Assembly: GCF_947501785.1 (NCBI RefSeq)
Contig: NZ_CANMXB010000001.1
Coordinates: 1,054,001-1,118,000, forward strand
Source of the DNA: an uncultured Litoreibacter sp.
Lineage (GTDB): Bacteria > Pseudomonadota > Alphaproteobacteria > Rhodobacterales > Rhodobacteraceae
Direction: 5' to 3'
Length of the DNA: 64,000 nucleotides
The translations under genes and the position numbers were made by a program. Below are positions 43,295 to 53,243 of the stretch, piece by piece; position 1 is the stretch's first letter, and each line of letters starts with the position of its first letter. Below the pieces are notes generated by a model. That model saw only the letters and a list, made by a program, of their open reading frames with translations. It searched no databases and had not been told where the DNA came from.

Positions 43295-45148
43295 ATGTTA
43301 CGCATGTCAGACCTCCGCTACGCCGTCGAAGGCCGCACCCTGTTAGAGGGCGCGTCTGCCACGATTCCCACCGGCCACAAGGTCGGCCTGATTGGCCGCA
43401 ACGGCGCGGGCAAAACCACGCTGTTCAAGCTGATCCGGGGCGAATTGGTGCTGGAAAGCGGCACCATCACCCTGCCCGACCGCGCCCGCATTGGCGGCAT
43501 CGCGCAAGAGGTGCCGAGCAACGAGGTGTCATTGATAAACACCGTGCTGGCGGCTGACTTGGAACGGGCTGCGCTGTTGGAAGAAGCGGACAGCGCGACA
43601 GATCCCGGCCGCATTGCCGAGGTGCAGACCCGATTGGCCGATATTGACGCGTGGTCGGCGGAAGCGCGGGCCGCGTCCATACTGGCGGGCCTTGGCTTCA
43701 CGCCGGAAGAACAATTGCAGCCATGTTCCGACTTCTCTGGCGGCTGGCGGATGCGGGTGGCCCTGGCCGCCGTACTGTTCTCAGAACCAGACTACCTGCT
43801 GCTGGACGAGCCGACCAACTATCTGGACCTTGAAGGCGCGTTGTGGCTGGAAAATTACCTGACGCGCTACCCGCATACGGTCATCATCATTTCCCACGAC
43901 CGGGCGCTGTTAAACCGGTCGGTGAACGCAATCCTGCATCTCGAAGACAAACAGCTGACCTACTACACGGGGCCTTACGACCAGTTCGCCCGTCAACGTG
44001 CCGCCAAACGCGCCGTGCAGGCCGCCGCCGCCAAGAAGCAGGACCTGAAGCGAGAGCATTTGCAGGCCTTTGTGGACCGGTTCAAAGCCAAAGCGTCCAA
44101 AGCCAAGCAGGCCCAGTCTCGCGTGAAGATGCTGGAGAAGATGGAGACGATTACGGCGCCCGAAGACGCGGCCCGCGTAGTGTTCACCTTCCCCAAGCCC
44201 GAAGAGCTGTCGCCGCCGATCATCAACACCGAAAGCGTGTCGGTTGGCTATGATGACAAGGTTGTTCTAAGCCACCTGAACCTGCGCATTGACCAAGATG
44301 ACCGCATTGCGTTGTTGGGCCGCAACGGCGAAGGAAAATCGACGCTGGCCAAGTTGTTATCGGACAGGCTTAAACCAATGGGCGGGCAACTGACGGCCTC
44401 CAACAAGCTGCGCATCGGGTTCTTTGCTCAGCATCAGGTGGATGAGCTGCATATTGACGAAACGCCGCTGGAGCATCTGATCCGCGAACGCGCGCATGAG
44501 GGGCAAGCCAAGCTGCGGGCGCGGCTGGCCTCCTTTGGGCTGGGCGCGGATCAGGCTGACACCGAAGTGGGCCGATTGTCGGGCGGGCAGAAAGCCCGCC
44601 TCAGCCTGCTGCTGGCCACGCTCCCTGCCCCGCATCTGCTGATCCTCGATGAGCCGACCAACCACCTAGATATCGAAAGCCGCGAGGCTTTGGTGGAGGC
44701 GCTGACCGCCTATTCCGGCGCGGTGATACTGGTTAGTCACGACATGCACCTGCTCAGCCTTGTCGCCGACCGGCTTTGGCTGGTCAAAGACGGGCGCGTG
44801 ACGCCCTACACCGAGGATCTGCAGGCCTACCGCAAGTTGCTGCTGGCCCCACCGGACAAGGACAAATCCGGCAACAAGATCGAAAAGCCCAAGAAGAAAG
44901 TCGCAAGCCGCGACGAAATCCTCGCGATGCGCGCCGATGTGCGGCAATGCGAGGCCCGGGTGGAGAAGATCGCAGGCATGCAGGACGAGCTGGCCAAACG
45001 GCTGGCGGACCCGAAGATCTACGAGGACCAGAACAAGGCCAAACGCGAGGTCTACCAGAAGAAATATTCCGAGGTGATGGAGGCTCTCGACCGCGCCGAA
45101 ACCATGTGGGTCAAGGCGCAGGCCAAGCTGGAGAAGGCTGAAAAGTAA
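43295..45148 (+). CDS. ABC-F family ATPase (ribosome-associated)
   Basis: A 617-residue soluble protein with two ABC domains and no membrane helices. The ATG at 43295 ([17 protein letters not shown]) is chosen on family grounds. Domain 1 has [20 protein letters not shown] and [11 protein letters not shown]; domain 2 has [20 protein letters not shown] and [12 protein letters not shown] charged linker lies between them (about residues 240-305), and a Lys/Glu-rich coiled coil forms the C-terminus, as in Uup and related proteins. ABC-F proteins act on ribosomes. It is cotranscribed with the marC gene through a TAATG overlap. Confidence 0.93.
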   Translation: MLRMSDLRYAVEGRTLLEGASATIPTGHKVGLIGRNGAGKTTLFKLIRGELVLESGTITLPDRARIGGIAQEVPSNEVSLINTVLAADLERAALLEEADSATDPGRIAEVQTRLADIDAWSAEARAASILAGLGFTPEEQLQPCSDFSGGWRMRVALAAVLFSEPDYLLLDEPTNYLDLEGALWLENYLTRYPHTVIIISHDRALLNRSVNAILHLEDKQLTYYTGPYDQFARQRAAKRAVQAAAAKKQDLKREHLQAFVDRFKAKASKAKQAQSRVKMLEKMETITAPEDAARVVFTFPKPEELSPPIINTESVSVGYDDKVVLSHLNLRIDQDDRIALLGRNGEGKSTLAKLLSDRLKPMGGQLTASNKLRIGFFAQHQVDELHIDETPLEHLIRERAHEGQAKLRARLASFGLGADQADTEVGRLSGGQKARLSLLLATLPAPHLLILDEPTNHLDIESREALVEALTAYSGAVILVSHDMHLLSLVADRLWLVKDGRVTPYTEDLQAYRKLLLAPPDKDKSGNKIEKPKKKVASRDEILAMRADVRQCEARVEKIAGMQDELAKRLADPKIYEDQNKAKREVYQKKYSEVMEALDRAETMWVKAQAKLEKAEK

Positions 45149-45777
45149 TGGAAATGGCACTGGCAGTTACCGCGTTCTTTACGCTGTTTGTGGTCATCGA
45201 CCCTATTGGGCTGGCTCCGATGTTTGTTGCCATGACGTCGGGCATGACGCAGAAACAGCGGCTGCGCATCGCGGCGACCTCCTGCTTGGTGGCCGTGTTC
45301 ATTCTGACGGTGTTTGGCCTGGCGGGTCAGAAACTACTTGATTTCGTTGGCATTTCCTTGGCCGCATTCCGCATCTCCGGCGGCATCCTGCTGTTCATCA
45401 CCGCGCTGGACATGCTGTTTGAACGCCGCACCGCGCGGCGGGAGGAAAAGGCCGATGACGCGTCGGGCGACCTGGCCAATGACCCGTCCGTCTTCCCGCT
45501 GGCGATGCCGCTGATCGCGGGGCCCGGCGCGCTTGCGTCGATGATCCTTCTGTCCTCGGGCGCGGATTGGGACGTGACGGTGATGATCTTGGGTGTGATG
45601 CTGGCCGTGGTCGCGCTGGTGTTTGTTATGTTCCTGCTGGCCACGCCTATCGAAAAGCTGCTTGGCGCCACCGGCGTCGTTGTGACCACGCGGCTGATGG
45701 GGATGTTGCTGGCGGCTCTGTCCGTGCAATTCGTCGTGGACGGGATGCGCGACCTTGGGGTTCTGGCAGCCGGCTGA
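45148..45777 (+). CDS. MarC family integral membrane protein
   Basis: A 209-residue protein with six hydrophobic helices and the MarC pattern: FFTLFVVIDPIGLAPMFVAMT near the N-terminus, FRISGGILLFITALDMLF in the middle and PLAMPLIAGPGALASMILL after a polar loop. MarC proteins are inner-membrane proteins of unclear function and are not confirmed antibiotic exporters. The start overlaps the ABC-F stop. Confidence 0.93.
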   Translation: MEMALAVTAFFTLFVVIDPIGLAPMFVAMTSGMTQKQRLRIAATSCLVAVFILTVFGLAGQKLLDFVGISLAAFRISGGILLFITALDMLFERRTARREEKADDASGDLANDPSVFPLAMPLIAGPGALASMILLSSGADWDVTVMILGVMLAVVALVFVMFLLATPIEKLLGATGVVVTTRLMGMLLAALSVQFVVDGMRDLGVLAAG

Positions 45778-45813
45778 CCCCGTCCCTATATAGGTCTCAG
45801 GAGGGCCCGCATC

Positions 45814-46395
45814 ATGAGTGGCGACGAAACCGGCAGACTGATCTACCTTGTCCTTTTGGGCTGCGTCATCGGCAGCTATTTCTTTGTTTCAGGGCGCAAG
45901 CAACTGGGCGAAACTGCGCGGGCCGCTGCATTGTGGGTGTTCATCTTCTTGGGCGTCATCGTGGGCTACGGGCTGTGGAACGACGTGAAACAAACCGTGC
46001 TGCCTCAGCAAACTGTGTTTGGAGAACAAGGGGTTATCGAAGCCCCGCGCCGAGGTGACGGACATTTCTACCTGACCATGACCGTGGGTGACGTGCCCGT
46101 TGAGTTCGTCGTCGACACCGGGGCCACGGATGTGGTTCTGAGCATGCAGGACGCCGCGCGCATCGGCATCAACGAAGACGAGCTGGTGTTCAGCGGACAG
46201 GCCTCGACCGCCAACGGCATCGTGCGCACCGCCCGCGTGCGCTTGGAAGACGTGCGTGTCGGTGATTTGGACGAGGGCACTGTGCGCGCCTCGGTCAATG
46301 AGGGTGATCTGGAGACGTCGCTGCTGGGCATGAGCTACCTGCAACGGTTTGGCCGGATCGAGATACGCGGCGACACGCTGTTGCTGGAACGATGA
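45814..46395 (+). CDS. TIGR02281 family clan AA aspartic protease
   Basis: A 193-residue membrane-anchored protein. Two N-terminal hydrophobic segments (about 8-25 and 38-55) precede a retropepsin-like domain with the catalytic motif FVVDTGATDVVLS near residue 100 and the closing LLGMSYLQRFGRIEI. A single catalytic Asp implies a homodimer. Roles in alphaproteobacteria are poorly known. AGGAGGG precedes the ATG. Confidence 0.9.
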   Translation: MSGDETGRLIYLVLLGCVIGSYFFVSGRKQLGETARAAALWVFIFLGVIVGYGLWNDVKQTVLPQQTVFGEQGVIEAPRRGDGHFYLTMTVGDVPVEFVVDTGATDVVLSMQDAARIGINEDELVFSGQASTANGIVRTARVRLEDVRVGDLDEGTVRASVNEGDLETSLLGMSYLQRFGRIEIRGDTLLLER

Positions 46396-46516
46396 GAGGC
46401 GCTGTTCACCATGATCCCAATAACGTGACATCCGATGCCGCCTTGCCCCTTTACGCCTTGGCCCTGTACCGGCATAACGCGGGCGCTAAGAGTCACTCAC
46501 TCGCGGACATAACATT

Positions 46517-46801
46517 TTGAGAGATACACCGACCAACAGCCGGGTTGACCCGTTTGCATTGCTGGAAGACGCATTGAAAAACGGGTGGCAGACAGTGGAA
46601 ACCATTCCGTTGGCCGGGGAAGGTATGTTTCTAGCTCTGACAATTACCGGTATTGTCCGCCTTGTCCGCAACCGCAATTCGGATCGACGCGTGCGGCGCG
46701 CTGACGCCTACGGCCCGGCCCGCATCAGTGTCATCAGCGTTGATCGTGGCAACTACCTTGGCGCTATTGCGTGGAAATGGAACGACGACACCGGCACCTA
46801 A
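46517..46801 (+). CDS. Hypothetical protein of about 94 residues
   Basis: The frame opens at a TTG at 46517, with no good ribosome site, so the start is uncertain. The middle is hydrophobic (AGEGMFLALTITGIVRLVRN), followed by an Arg-rich segment and RISVISVDRGNYLGAIAWKW. The composition and strand match a real gene, but I cannot name the family. It ends with a 4-base overlap on the convergent holC gene. Confidence 0.5.
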   Translation: MRDTPTNSRVDPFALLEDALKNGWQTVETIPLAGEGMFLALTITGIVRLVRNRNSDRRVRRADAYGPARISVISVDRGNYLGAIAWKWNDDTGT

Positions 46802-47253
46802 GCCGGATGTTGCGCCTTCATCTCCCACGGGCCATTTTCCTGTGACCAGTATTTGGCGGGCAAATCGGCCTCCGTCAGGGCTTTCCATTGGGTCCGTGCG
46901 AAGGCGACAGCGTCGCCGGAATTGCCGTCAAACAGGATCATGGCGCGTTTCAGGCCGCTGACCTCCGCCGGGTCCACATCCGCGCCATCAATGGAGATCA
47001 GACAATCGGGCGCATTGCCCGCCTGCCCGTCTGTCAACAGGATCGGCTGGTCGGCGTCATGTTCGCCACCCGCAACCCCATGCGGCAGGAAGCCGTCTTC
47101 GAGCCAAAGCTTTTGGTCCAGCCACTCCAACCGCTCAGCGGTTTTGCCACGGATGGCGATCCGCCATCCGGCCTTGCAGGCGAGCCCCAGCAGCTTGGGC
47201 AAGGTTTGCTCCAACGGCTGGTTGGTCAGGTGGTAGAAGAAAACTTCCGCCAT
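46798..47253 (-). CDS. holC: DNA polymerase III subunit chi
   Basis: A 151-residue protein matching HolC, which links the clamp loader to single-strand binding protein. Conserved features: VFFYHLTNQPLEQTLPKLLGLACKAGWRIAIRG at the N-terminus, LDQKLWLEDGFLPHG, and LFDGNSGDAVAFARTQWKAL. It begins at the base after the pepA stop, and pepA-holC is a common bacterial pairing. Confidence 0.93.
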   Translation of the reverse strand: MAEVFFYHLTNQPLEQTLPKLLGLACKAGWRIAIRGKTAERLEWLDQKLWLEDGFLPHGVAGGEHDADQPILLTDGQAGNAPDCLISIDGADVDPAEVSGLKRAMILFDGNSGDAVAFARTQWKALTEADLPAKYWSQENGPWEMKAQHPA

Positions 47254-48732
47254 TTAGCCCTGCGGCTCCTCGAAATTGTCAGCGATGAGCCGGTTCAAGG
47301 CGCGCACGCCCCAGCCGGTGGCGCCTTTGGGTGCAAAGTCACTTTCTGTCTTCAACGCGGCGACGCCGGCAATGTCGAGATGGATCCAAGGCGTTTCGGG
47401 TTTCACGAAGCGTTCCAAAAACTGCGCCGCAGTGATGGAACCAGCAGGCCTGCCGCCCACGTTCTTCATATCGGCCACATGTGACTTCAGCTGGTCGTCA
47501 TAGGCTTTGCCCATCGGCATCCGCCATGCGCCTTCTTCCTCCGCGCCAGCGGCTTTCAAGAACGCATTGGCCAACGCGTCATTGTTGGAGAATACGCCTG
47601 CGTTTTCATGGCCAAGGCCAATGATGATCGCGCCAGTCAGGGTGGCGAGGTTGATCATGCCCAGGGGCTTGTATTGTTCTTGGGCATACCAGAGCACGTC
47701 AGCCAGCACCAATCGACCTTCGGCGTCGGTGTTGATGACCTCGATCGTGTCCCCTTTCATAGATGTGACCACGTCGCCCGGACGCACAGCGTTGCCGGAC
47801 GGCATGTTCTCCACCAACCCGACCAGCCCCACGACATTGGATTTGGCTTTGCGCGCGGCCAGCGTTTTCATCACGCCCGCGACCACACCTGCGCCGCCCA
47901 TATCCATGGTCATGTCTTCCATGCCGCCTGCGGGTTTCAAAGAAATGCCGCCAGTGTCAAACACCACGCCCTTGCCAACCAGCGCGAAGGGCGCATCGCC
48001 CTTTTCGCCGCCCATCCATTCCATAACGACGACCTTTGACGGGCTGACCGAGCCTTGGCCCACGCACAGTAGCGACCCCATGCCGAGCTTTTCCAGTTCG
48101 TCCTCTTCCAGCACCTTAACGGCGACGCCCAGCTTTTTCAGCGCGACAAGACGGTCGGCGAATTCGGTGGTGGTCAACACGTTGGCGGGTTCATTGACCA
48201 GATCGCGGGTGAAAAAGACGCCATCCGCTATCGCGCCATTGGCTTCTGCGGCCTCGGTCACTTTGGGTACGTCATTGACCATGAAGGTCACCGCGCCGGG
48301 GGCATCGGAATCTTTGGTGAAATGGTCATCGAAATCGTAGGCTCGCAAGGCGAAACCCAAGGCGACCTCCTCTGCGCGGCGTAGGTTGCCGCAGAGCGCC
48401 ATCACAGGCTTGCCACCCGCCATCTTGGCCAAAGTCGCGCCCGCCTTGCGCGCAGCGCTGACATCGGGGCGGCGGGACAGTTTGATCACCACGACGCCCT
48501 CAGCCTCCATGTTGATCGGGAAGGCCAGCATCTTGCCTTTGCCTTCCTCCAACTTGGAAAAGCCATCGCTGTCCACCAGCCGGGCCACAGCCCCGCGCGA
48601 CAAACGGTTTGCGCGTTTGGCGGTTGCGTCCAATGTCCCGGCCTCTGGCACGAAAATGGCAAGGATGCCGTCGGCCTCTTTGATCAACTCGATGTCTGTC
48701 GCGATGAAGGTGGGGGTCACTGGCGATGTCAT
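47254..48732 (-). CDS. pepA: Leucyl aminopeptidase
   Basis: A 492-residue M17 metallo-aminopeptidase. The N-terminal domain spans about residues 1-165. The catalytic domain has the two-metal motifs VGKGVVFDTGGISLKP, MKGDTIEVI and NTDAEGRLVLADVL, with the bicarbonate-site arginine in NTDAEGR. It removes N-terminal residues from peptides in the cytoplasm and forms hexamers. It is the first gene of pepA-holC and divergent from lptF. Confidence 0.96.
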   Translation of the reverse strand: MTSPVTPTFIATDIELIKEADGILAIFVPEAGTLDATAKRANRLSRGAVARLVDSDGFSKLEEGKGKMLAFPINMEAEGVVVIKLSRRPDVSAARKAGATLAKMAGGKPVMALCGNLRRAEEVALGFALRAYDFDDHFTKDSDAPGAVTFMVNDVPKVTEAAEANGAIADGVFFTRDLVNEPANVLTTTEFADRLVALKKLGVAVKVLEEDELEKLGMGSLLCVGQGSVSPSKVVVMEWMGGEKGDAPFALVGKGVVFDTGGISLKPAGGMEDMTMDMGGAGVVAGVMKTLAARKAKSNVVGLVGLVENMPSGNAVRPGDVVTSMKGDTIEVINTDAEGRLVLADVLWYAQEQYKPLGMINLATLTGAIIIGLGHENAGVFSNNDALANAFLKAAGAEEEGAWRMPMGKAYDDQLKSHVADMKNVGGRPAGSITAAQFLERFVKPETPWIHLDIAGVAALKTESDFAPKGATGWGVRALNRLIADNFEEPQG

Positions 48733-48860
48733 GGTGGGCCTCTCGGGAATGGGTTGGTTGGGATATAGCTAGCCTGCCCCCAGCCGGAAGGCCAGAAGGC
48801 CCTTTTGAGACAGGCATAATTCGGTTAGGTTTTCGGAAAAAGAAACGTGAGGAGTAGCAA

Positions 48861-49994
48861 GTGGCGCGATTCGACAGATATATGCTGTCGCAGCTGCTGC
48901 TTCTGTTCGGCTTTTTTTCCCTCGTTTTGGTGTCTGTTTACTGGATCAACCGCGCGATCTCGCTGTTTGACCAGCTGATCGGCGACGGGCAAAGCGCGCT
49001 GGTGTTTCTGGAATTCACCATGCTGGCCCTGCCCTATGTGATCATGATTGTGCTGCCAATTTCTGCTTTCGTGGCAGCGGTTTACGTCACCAACCGGTTG
49101 TCATCGGACAGCGAGATGGTGGTGCTGCAAACTGCAGGGGCCTCAACCATGCGCATCGGACGGGCGGTGATTTACTTCGGCCTGATCGTTGCAGTTCTGG
49201 TCGGGATCCTGGCGCATATTCTGGTTCCCTCCGCCCGAACCGAGCTGGCCGGGCGCAGCGCCGAAATTTCGCGCGACATCACGGCGCGATTCCTCAAGGA
49301 AGGCCAGTTTCTGCACCCCGCGTCCGGCATCACCGTCTACATCCGCCGCATCACCGAGCAAGGCGAAATGAAGGAATTGTTCCTGGAAGATGAGCGCGAC
49401 CCTGCCGCCGTTGTGACATATACCGCCGAAAAGGCGCTGTTGGTGCGCGGCGACACCGGCCCGCGGCTGGTGATGTTTGACGGGTTGGCGCAGACATTCC
49501 GCCCTGAGACCGGCAAGCTGAGCACCATCGGCTTTGCCGATTTTGCCTACGATATCGGCGCGCTCATTCAGGACGGCGACACCCGCACCCGCGACCTGCG
49601 CGAGCTGCCGACAGCCGTGCTGCTGAACCCCACGCCTGATGACATCGCCAGCGCGCATGGAGAATTGGCAGATTTCCTCTATGAGGCGCATGACCGCATC
49701 GCGCGTTCACTTCTTTCGGTGGTGGTGCCGTTGATGGGCTTTGCGGCGCTGATGGTTGGTGGCTTTTCCCGGTTCGGCGTATGGCGGCAGGTGGTCATTG
49801 CGGTTGTACTGATCATTCTGGTCCAGCTGATTGCAAACTCCGCTGAGGAAGTCGCCCGCAAAGACGAAACACTATGGTGGCTGGCCTATTTGGCCCCGCT
49901 GATGGGCTTTGTGATGTCCGGCATCCTGATAACCCTGTCCTCGATGCGCAAGTTTCGGCGTGCGGCACCAGCAAATACGGGGGCGGCGGCATGA
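48861..49994 (+). CDS. lptF: LPS export ABC transporter permease LptF
   Basis: A 377-residue membrane protein beginning with GTG after GAGGAGT. It starts ARFDRYMLSQLLLLFGFFSLVLVSVYWINRAI, with three N-terminal helices, a periplasmic beta-jellyroll domain (about 130-260), and three C-terminal helices. With LptG and LptB it pulls lipopolysaccharide out of the inner membrane. The stop overlaps the lptG start (ATGA). Confidence 0.95.
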   Translation: MARFDRYMLSQLLLLFGFFSLVLVSVYWINRAISLFDQLIGDGQSALVFLEFTMLALPYVIMIVLPISAFVAAVYVTNRLSSDSEMVVLQTAGASTMRIGRAVIYFGLIVAVLVGILAHILVPSARTELAGRSAEISRDITARFLKEGQFLHPASGITVYIRRITEQGEMKELFLEDERDPAAVVTYTAEKALLVRGDTGPRLVMFDGLAQTFRPETGKLSTIGFADFAYDIGALIQDGDTRTRDLRELPTAVLLNPTPDDIASAHGELADFLYEAHDRIARSLLSVVVPLMGFAALMVGGFSRFGVWRQVVIAVVLIILVQLIANSAEEVARKDETLWWLAYLAPLMGFVMSGILITLSSMRKFRRAAPANTGAAA

Positions 49995-51085
49995 GGTTGG
50001 ATTGGTACTTCATGCGGCGCTTCATCCGCGCGTTTCTGCTGGTCTTTGGCGTGTTTTTCGGGATTGTCTACCTGATCGACATGGTCGAACAAATGCGCCG
50101 CTTCGACAGCGCGGCCGTTGGCATGGTAGAGGCCGGCGAACTGGCCTTGCTGAAAGCACCGGCCACAATGTACCGCATGTTGCCGCTTCTAACCGTGTTG
50201 GCCACGATCATGCTGTTTCTCGGCCTCGCCCGCACCTCCGAGATGGTGGTGGCGCGGGCATCGGGACGCTCTGCCATCCGGTCGCTCTTTGCGCCGGTGG
50301 TGACGGCATTCCTGTTTGGCGCATTGGGTGTGGCGGCGCTGAACCCGATTGTGGCGGCAACGTCGAAACAGTTCGAACTGGCATCTGCGCGTTATGCAGG
50401 CAATTCCAGCACCTCGTCGGTCAGTGATGGCGGGTTGTGGCTGCGCCAGGCAAGTGCGGTGGGCCAGGTCGTGATCCGCGCCAGCCGGTCCAATCTGGAC
50501 GGGACGCAGTTTTTTGGCGTGACCTTCTACGGCTTTGACGATGTTGGCGCCGCGACCTATCGCATTGACGCGGCGGAGGCGCTGCTAACCCCCGGCCAAT
50601 GGGACCTGACCGAGGCCAAACGCTGGACGTTCTCAGCCGACAGCAATGCCGAGGAAGGCGCGCGGACTTTCAGCCGTCTCGCCGTTCCCTCCGAGCTGAC
50701 CCGCGACCAGATCCGCGACAGCTTCGGCAGCCCGGCCGCCATTCCAATTTGGGAATTGCCTCGTTTCATCAAGCAGCTGGACCGCGCCGGGTTCTCCGCT
50801 TTACAGCATCGCGTTTGGTTGCAGATGGAGCTGGCCAACCCGCTGCTGTTGGCAGCCATGGTGTTGATTGGCGCGGGCTTCACCATGCGCCACACCCGCT
50901 TTGGGCGCACCGGGCTGATGGTGCTGTTTGCCATTTTGATGGGCTTCTCCGTTTACTTCCTGCGCAACTTCGCGCAAGTTCTTGGCGAAAATGGACAAAT
51001 CCCGATCATCGTCGCCGCGTGGGCGCCGCCGCTGGCGGGCATTTTCATGTCGCTGGGCTTGTTGTTTCATATGGAGGATGGCTGA
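49991..51085 (+). CDS. lptG: LPS export ABC transporter permease LptG
   Basis: A 364-residue partner of LptF with the same layout: RLDWYFMRRFIRAFLLVFGVFFGIVYLIDMVE at the start, a periplasmic domain, and C-terminal helices with LLAAMVLIGAGFTMRHTRFGRTG. The ATG overlaps the lptF stop, so the two are made together. lptD begins one base after its stop codon. Confidence 0.95.
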   Translation: MRLDWYFMRRFIRAFLLVFGVFFGIVYLIDMVEQMRRFDSAAVGMVEAGELALLKAPATMYRMLPLLTVLATIMLFLGLARTSEMVVARASGRSAIRSLFAPVVTAFLFGALGVAALNPIVAATSKQFELASARYAGNSSTSSVSDGGLWLRQASAVGQVVIRASRSNLDGTQFFGVTFYGFDDVGAATYRIDAAEALLTPGQWDLTEAKRWTFSADSNAEEGARTFSRLAVPSELTRDQIRDSFGSPAAIPIWELPRFIKQLDRAGFSALQHRVWLQMELANPLLLAAMVLIGAGFTMRHTRFGRTGLMVLFAILMGFSVYFLRNFAQVLGENGQIPIIVAAWAPPLAGIFMSLGLLFHMEDG

Positions 51086-51086
51086 C

Positions 51087-53225
51087 ATGCGCGCGCTGAT
51101 CCTCGCCCTGATCGTATCGCTTGCATTGCCCGGCCTGGCGCTGGCCCAATCGCAGCCGCAGACAGCATCACTTGTGGCCGATGAGGTCACGTTTGATCCG
51201 CAGGGGCGCAGGCTGTTGGCGTCGGGCAATGTCGAGGTGCTTCAAGACGGGATCCGGCTGCGCGCGTCCTCGATCGCATATGACGGCGCGACGGACAGGC
51301 TGGTGGTTACCGGCCCCCTCTATCTGATCGACGGCCAAGACGTGGTGATTGTCGCGGAATTTGCCGAATTGTCGGGCGATTTGCAGGACGGCATACTGGC
51401 GCAGGCGCGGGTGGTGTTTGCGCAGCAGCTACAACTGGCGGCCAACGAGGTGCGCCGCAGCGGCGGGCGTTACACTCAGTTTTACAAGACCGTGGCCTCC
51501 AGTTGCCAGATCTGCGCTGACAACCCTACACCGCTTTGGGAAATCAGGGCCAAGCGCATCACCCATGACGGGCAGGAACGGCAGCTTTATTTTGAAAACG
51601 CCAGCTTTCGGGTTCTGGATGTCCCCGTCTTCTACTGGCCCTACCTGCGCCTGCCCGACCCGACGGTTCAACGCGCCAGCGGCTTTCTTTTGCCGAGCCT
51701 GAATTCGGATGGCGATCTTGGGGTCGGCATCAAGATCCCCTATTTCTTCACGCTGGGCGATCATGCGGATTTGACGCTGACGCCATGGCTGACCTGGAAC
51801 GGCTCCAAAACACTGGAGGCGCGCTACCGCCAGAAGCTGAGCTTCGGCGAATTCGAGATCAACGGCGCCATTACTGAGGACAATCTGACCACCACCGAAA
51901 ACATCCGCGGATATGTCTTTGCCGACGGCACCTTCGCGCTGCCGCGCGGCTTTACGCTGAAATTTGACGTCGAGGCGGTAACCGACAATGGCTACCTGCT
52001 GCAATACGACTATTCCGACAAGGACCGACTGGACAGCGCCATCGACGTGTTCCGCGCCAGCCGCGATGAATATATCGGGCTGGAGGTGGTGCATTACAAA
52101 TCGTTGCGCGACGGCGACAACAACCGCACCTTGCCAACCTTGGTGGGCGACGCGATCTACAAACGCCGTTTTGATCCAGGCAGCATCGGCGGAATTGCGT
52201 CGTTTCAATTGGAGGCGAGCGGACACTACCGGCGATCCGACTTCCCCGTAGGCCCGCTTAGCCGAGACGTGGCCCGCCTATCAGCGGCGGCAGACTGGCG
52301 GCGCGACTGGGTGATGGGCAACGGCATGATCTTTGCCGCGGCGACCGAGCTGCGCGCCGATTGGTATCAAATCCGGCAAGGCGGCGTGGTGACCAATAAC
52401 GACACGACTGAGATCACCCATTATGCCATGGCGGAATGGCGTTGGCCGATGCTGCGCCAAAGTGCGGGCGCCAGTCACCTGCTGGAACCTGTCGTGCAAC
52501 TGGTCTGGGCCAAGGACGGCGCCCGCAGCGTGGACAACGAAGACAGCGTGCTGGTCGAATTTGACGAGGCCAACCTGTTTTCCTTCTCGCGCTTTCCGGG
52601 CGTTGACGGGCAGGAACGCGGGCGTCGGATCAATCTGGGCGTCACCTACACCCGCGAGGATGTCGACGGCTGGGGCCTTGGCGTCACCGTTGGCAGGGTC
52701 ATTCGCGAAAGCGACCTGGGGCAATTCTCGGTCTCTACCGGGCTGCAGGGCAAAAGCAGCGACTGGCTGATCGCCGCGCAGCTGAAAGTGGGCGAGCAGT
52801 TTGATGTTATCAACCGCGTCGTGTTTGACGACAGCTTCTCTATCTCGCGCAACGAGATGCGGTTGAACTGGACGGGCGACACCTACCGGCTGGGGTCGAC
52901 CTTTGCCTGGTTGGAGGCAGACGCCGCTGAGGGCAGACCGATTGACACCTCGGAATTTGCCGTGGACGGCGCGTACCGCGTCAGCCGGCATTGGACGCTG
53001 TCGTCAAATCTGCGCTACGACTTTGTCGGCGACCGCACCACGCGCGCGGGCATCGGGGCCAGCTATCAGAACGAATGCGCGAAGGTCGACCTTTCCCTCT
53101 CGCGCCGCTTCACCTCTTCGACTAATGTGACACCAACGACGGATTTCAACCTGTCGGTCCAGCTGGCGGGCTTCGGCGCGCGCGGGATTGGCGGGGAGAG
53201 CTTCGCGCGCAAGTGCAATGGATAA
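51087..53225 (+). CDS. lptD: LPS assembly outer-membrane protein LptD
   Basis: A 712-residue outer-membrane protein. The ATG at 51087, behind GGAGG, gives a signal peptide MRALILALIVSLALPGLALA. Next comes the LptA-like beta-jellyroll (about residues 25-200, repeats such as GRRLLASGNVEVLQDGIRLRASSI), then a large beta-barrel with many amphipathic strands. Cysteines in SSCQICADN near residue 150, and ECAKVD and KCNG at the far C-terminus, could form the inter-domain disulfides that LptD needs. It places LPS in the outer leaflet together with LptE. Confidence 0.95.
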   Translation: MRALILALIVSLALPGLALAQSQPQTASLVADEVTFDPQGRRLLASGNVEVLQDGIRLRASSIAYDGATDRLVVTGPLYLIDGQDVVIVAEFAELSGDLQDGILAQARVVFAQQLQLAANEVRRSGGRYTQFYKTVASSCQICADNPTPLWEIRAKRITHDGQERQLYFENASFRVLDVPVFYWPYLRLPDPTVQRASGFLLPSLNSDGDLGVGIKIPYFFTLGDHADLTLTPWLTWNGSKTLEARYRQKLSFGEFEINGAITEDNLTTTENIRGYVFADGTFALPRGFTLKFDVEAVTDNGYLLQYDYSDKDRLDSAIDVFRASRDEYIGLEVVHYKSLRDGDNNRTLPTLVGDAIYKRRFDPGSIGGIASFQLEASGHYRRSDFPVGPLSRDVARLSAAADWRRDWVMGNGMIFAAATELRADWYQIRQGGVVTNNDTTEITHYAMAEWRWPMLRQSAGASHLLEPVVQLVWAKDGARSVDNEDSVLVEFDEANLFSFSRFPGVDGQERGRRINLGVTYTREDVDGWGLGVTVGRVIRESDLGQFSVSTGLQGKSSDWLIAAQLKVGEQFDVINRVVFDDSFSISRNEMRLNWTGDTYRLGSTFAWLEADAAEGRPIDTSEFAVDGAYRVSRHWTLSSNLRYDFVGDRTTRAGIGASYQNECAKVDLSLSRRFTSSTNVTPTTDFNLSVQLAGFGARGIGGESFARKCNG

Positions 53226-53243
53226 GAAAAAACGAGCAGAGCC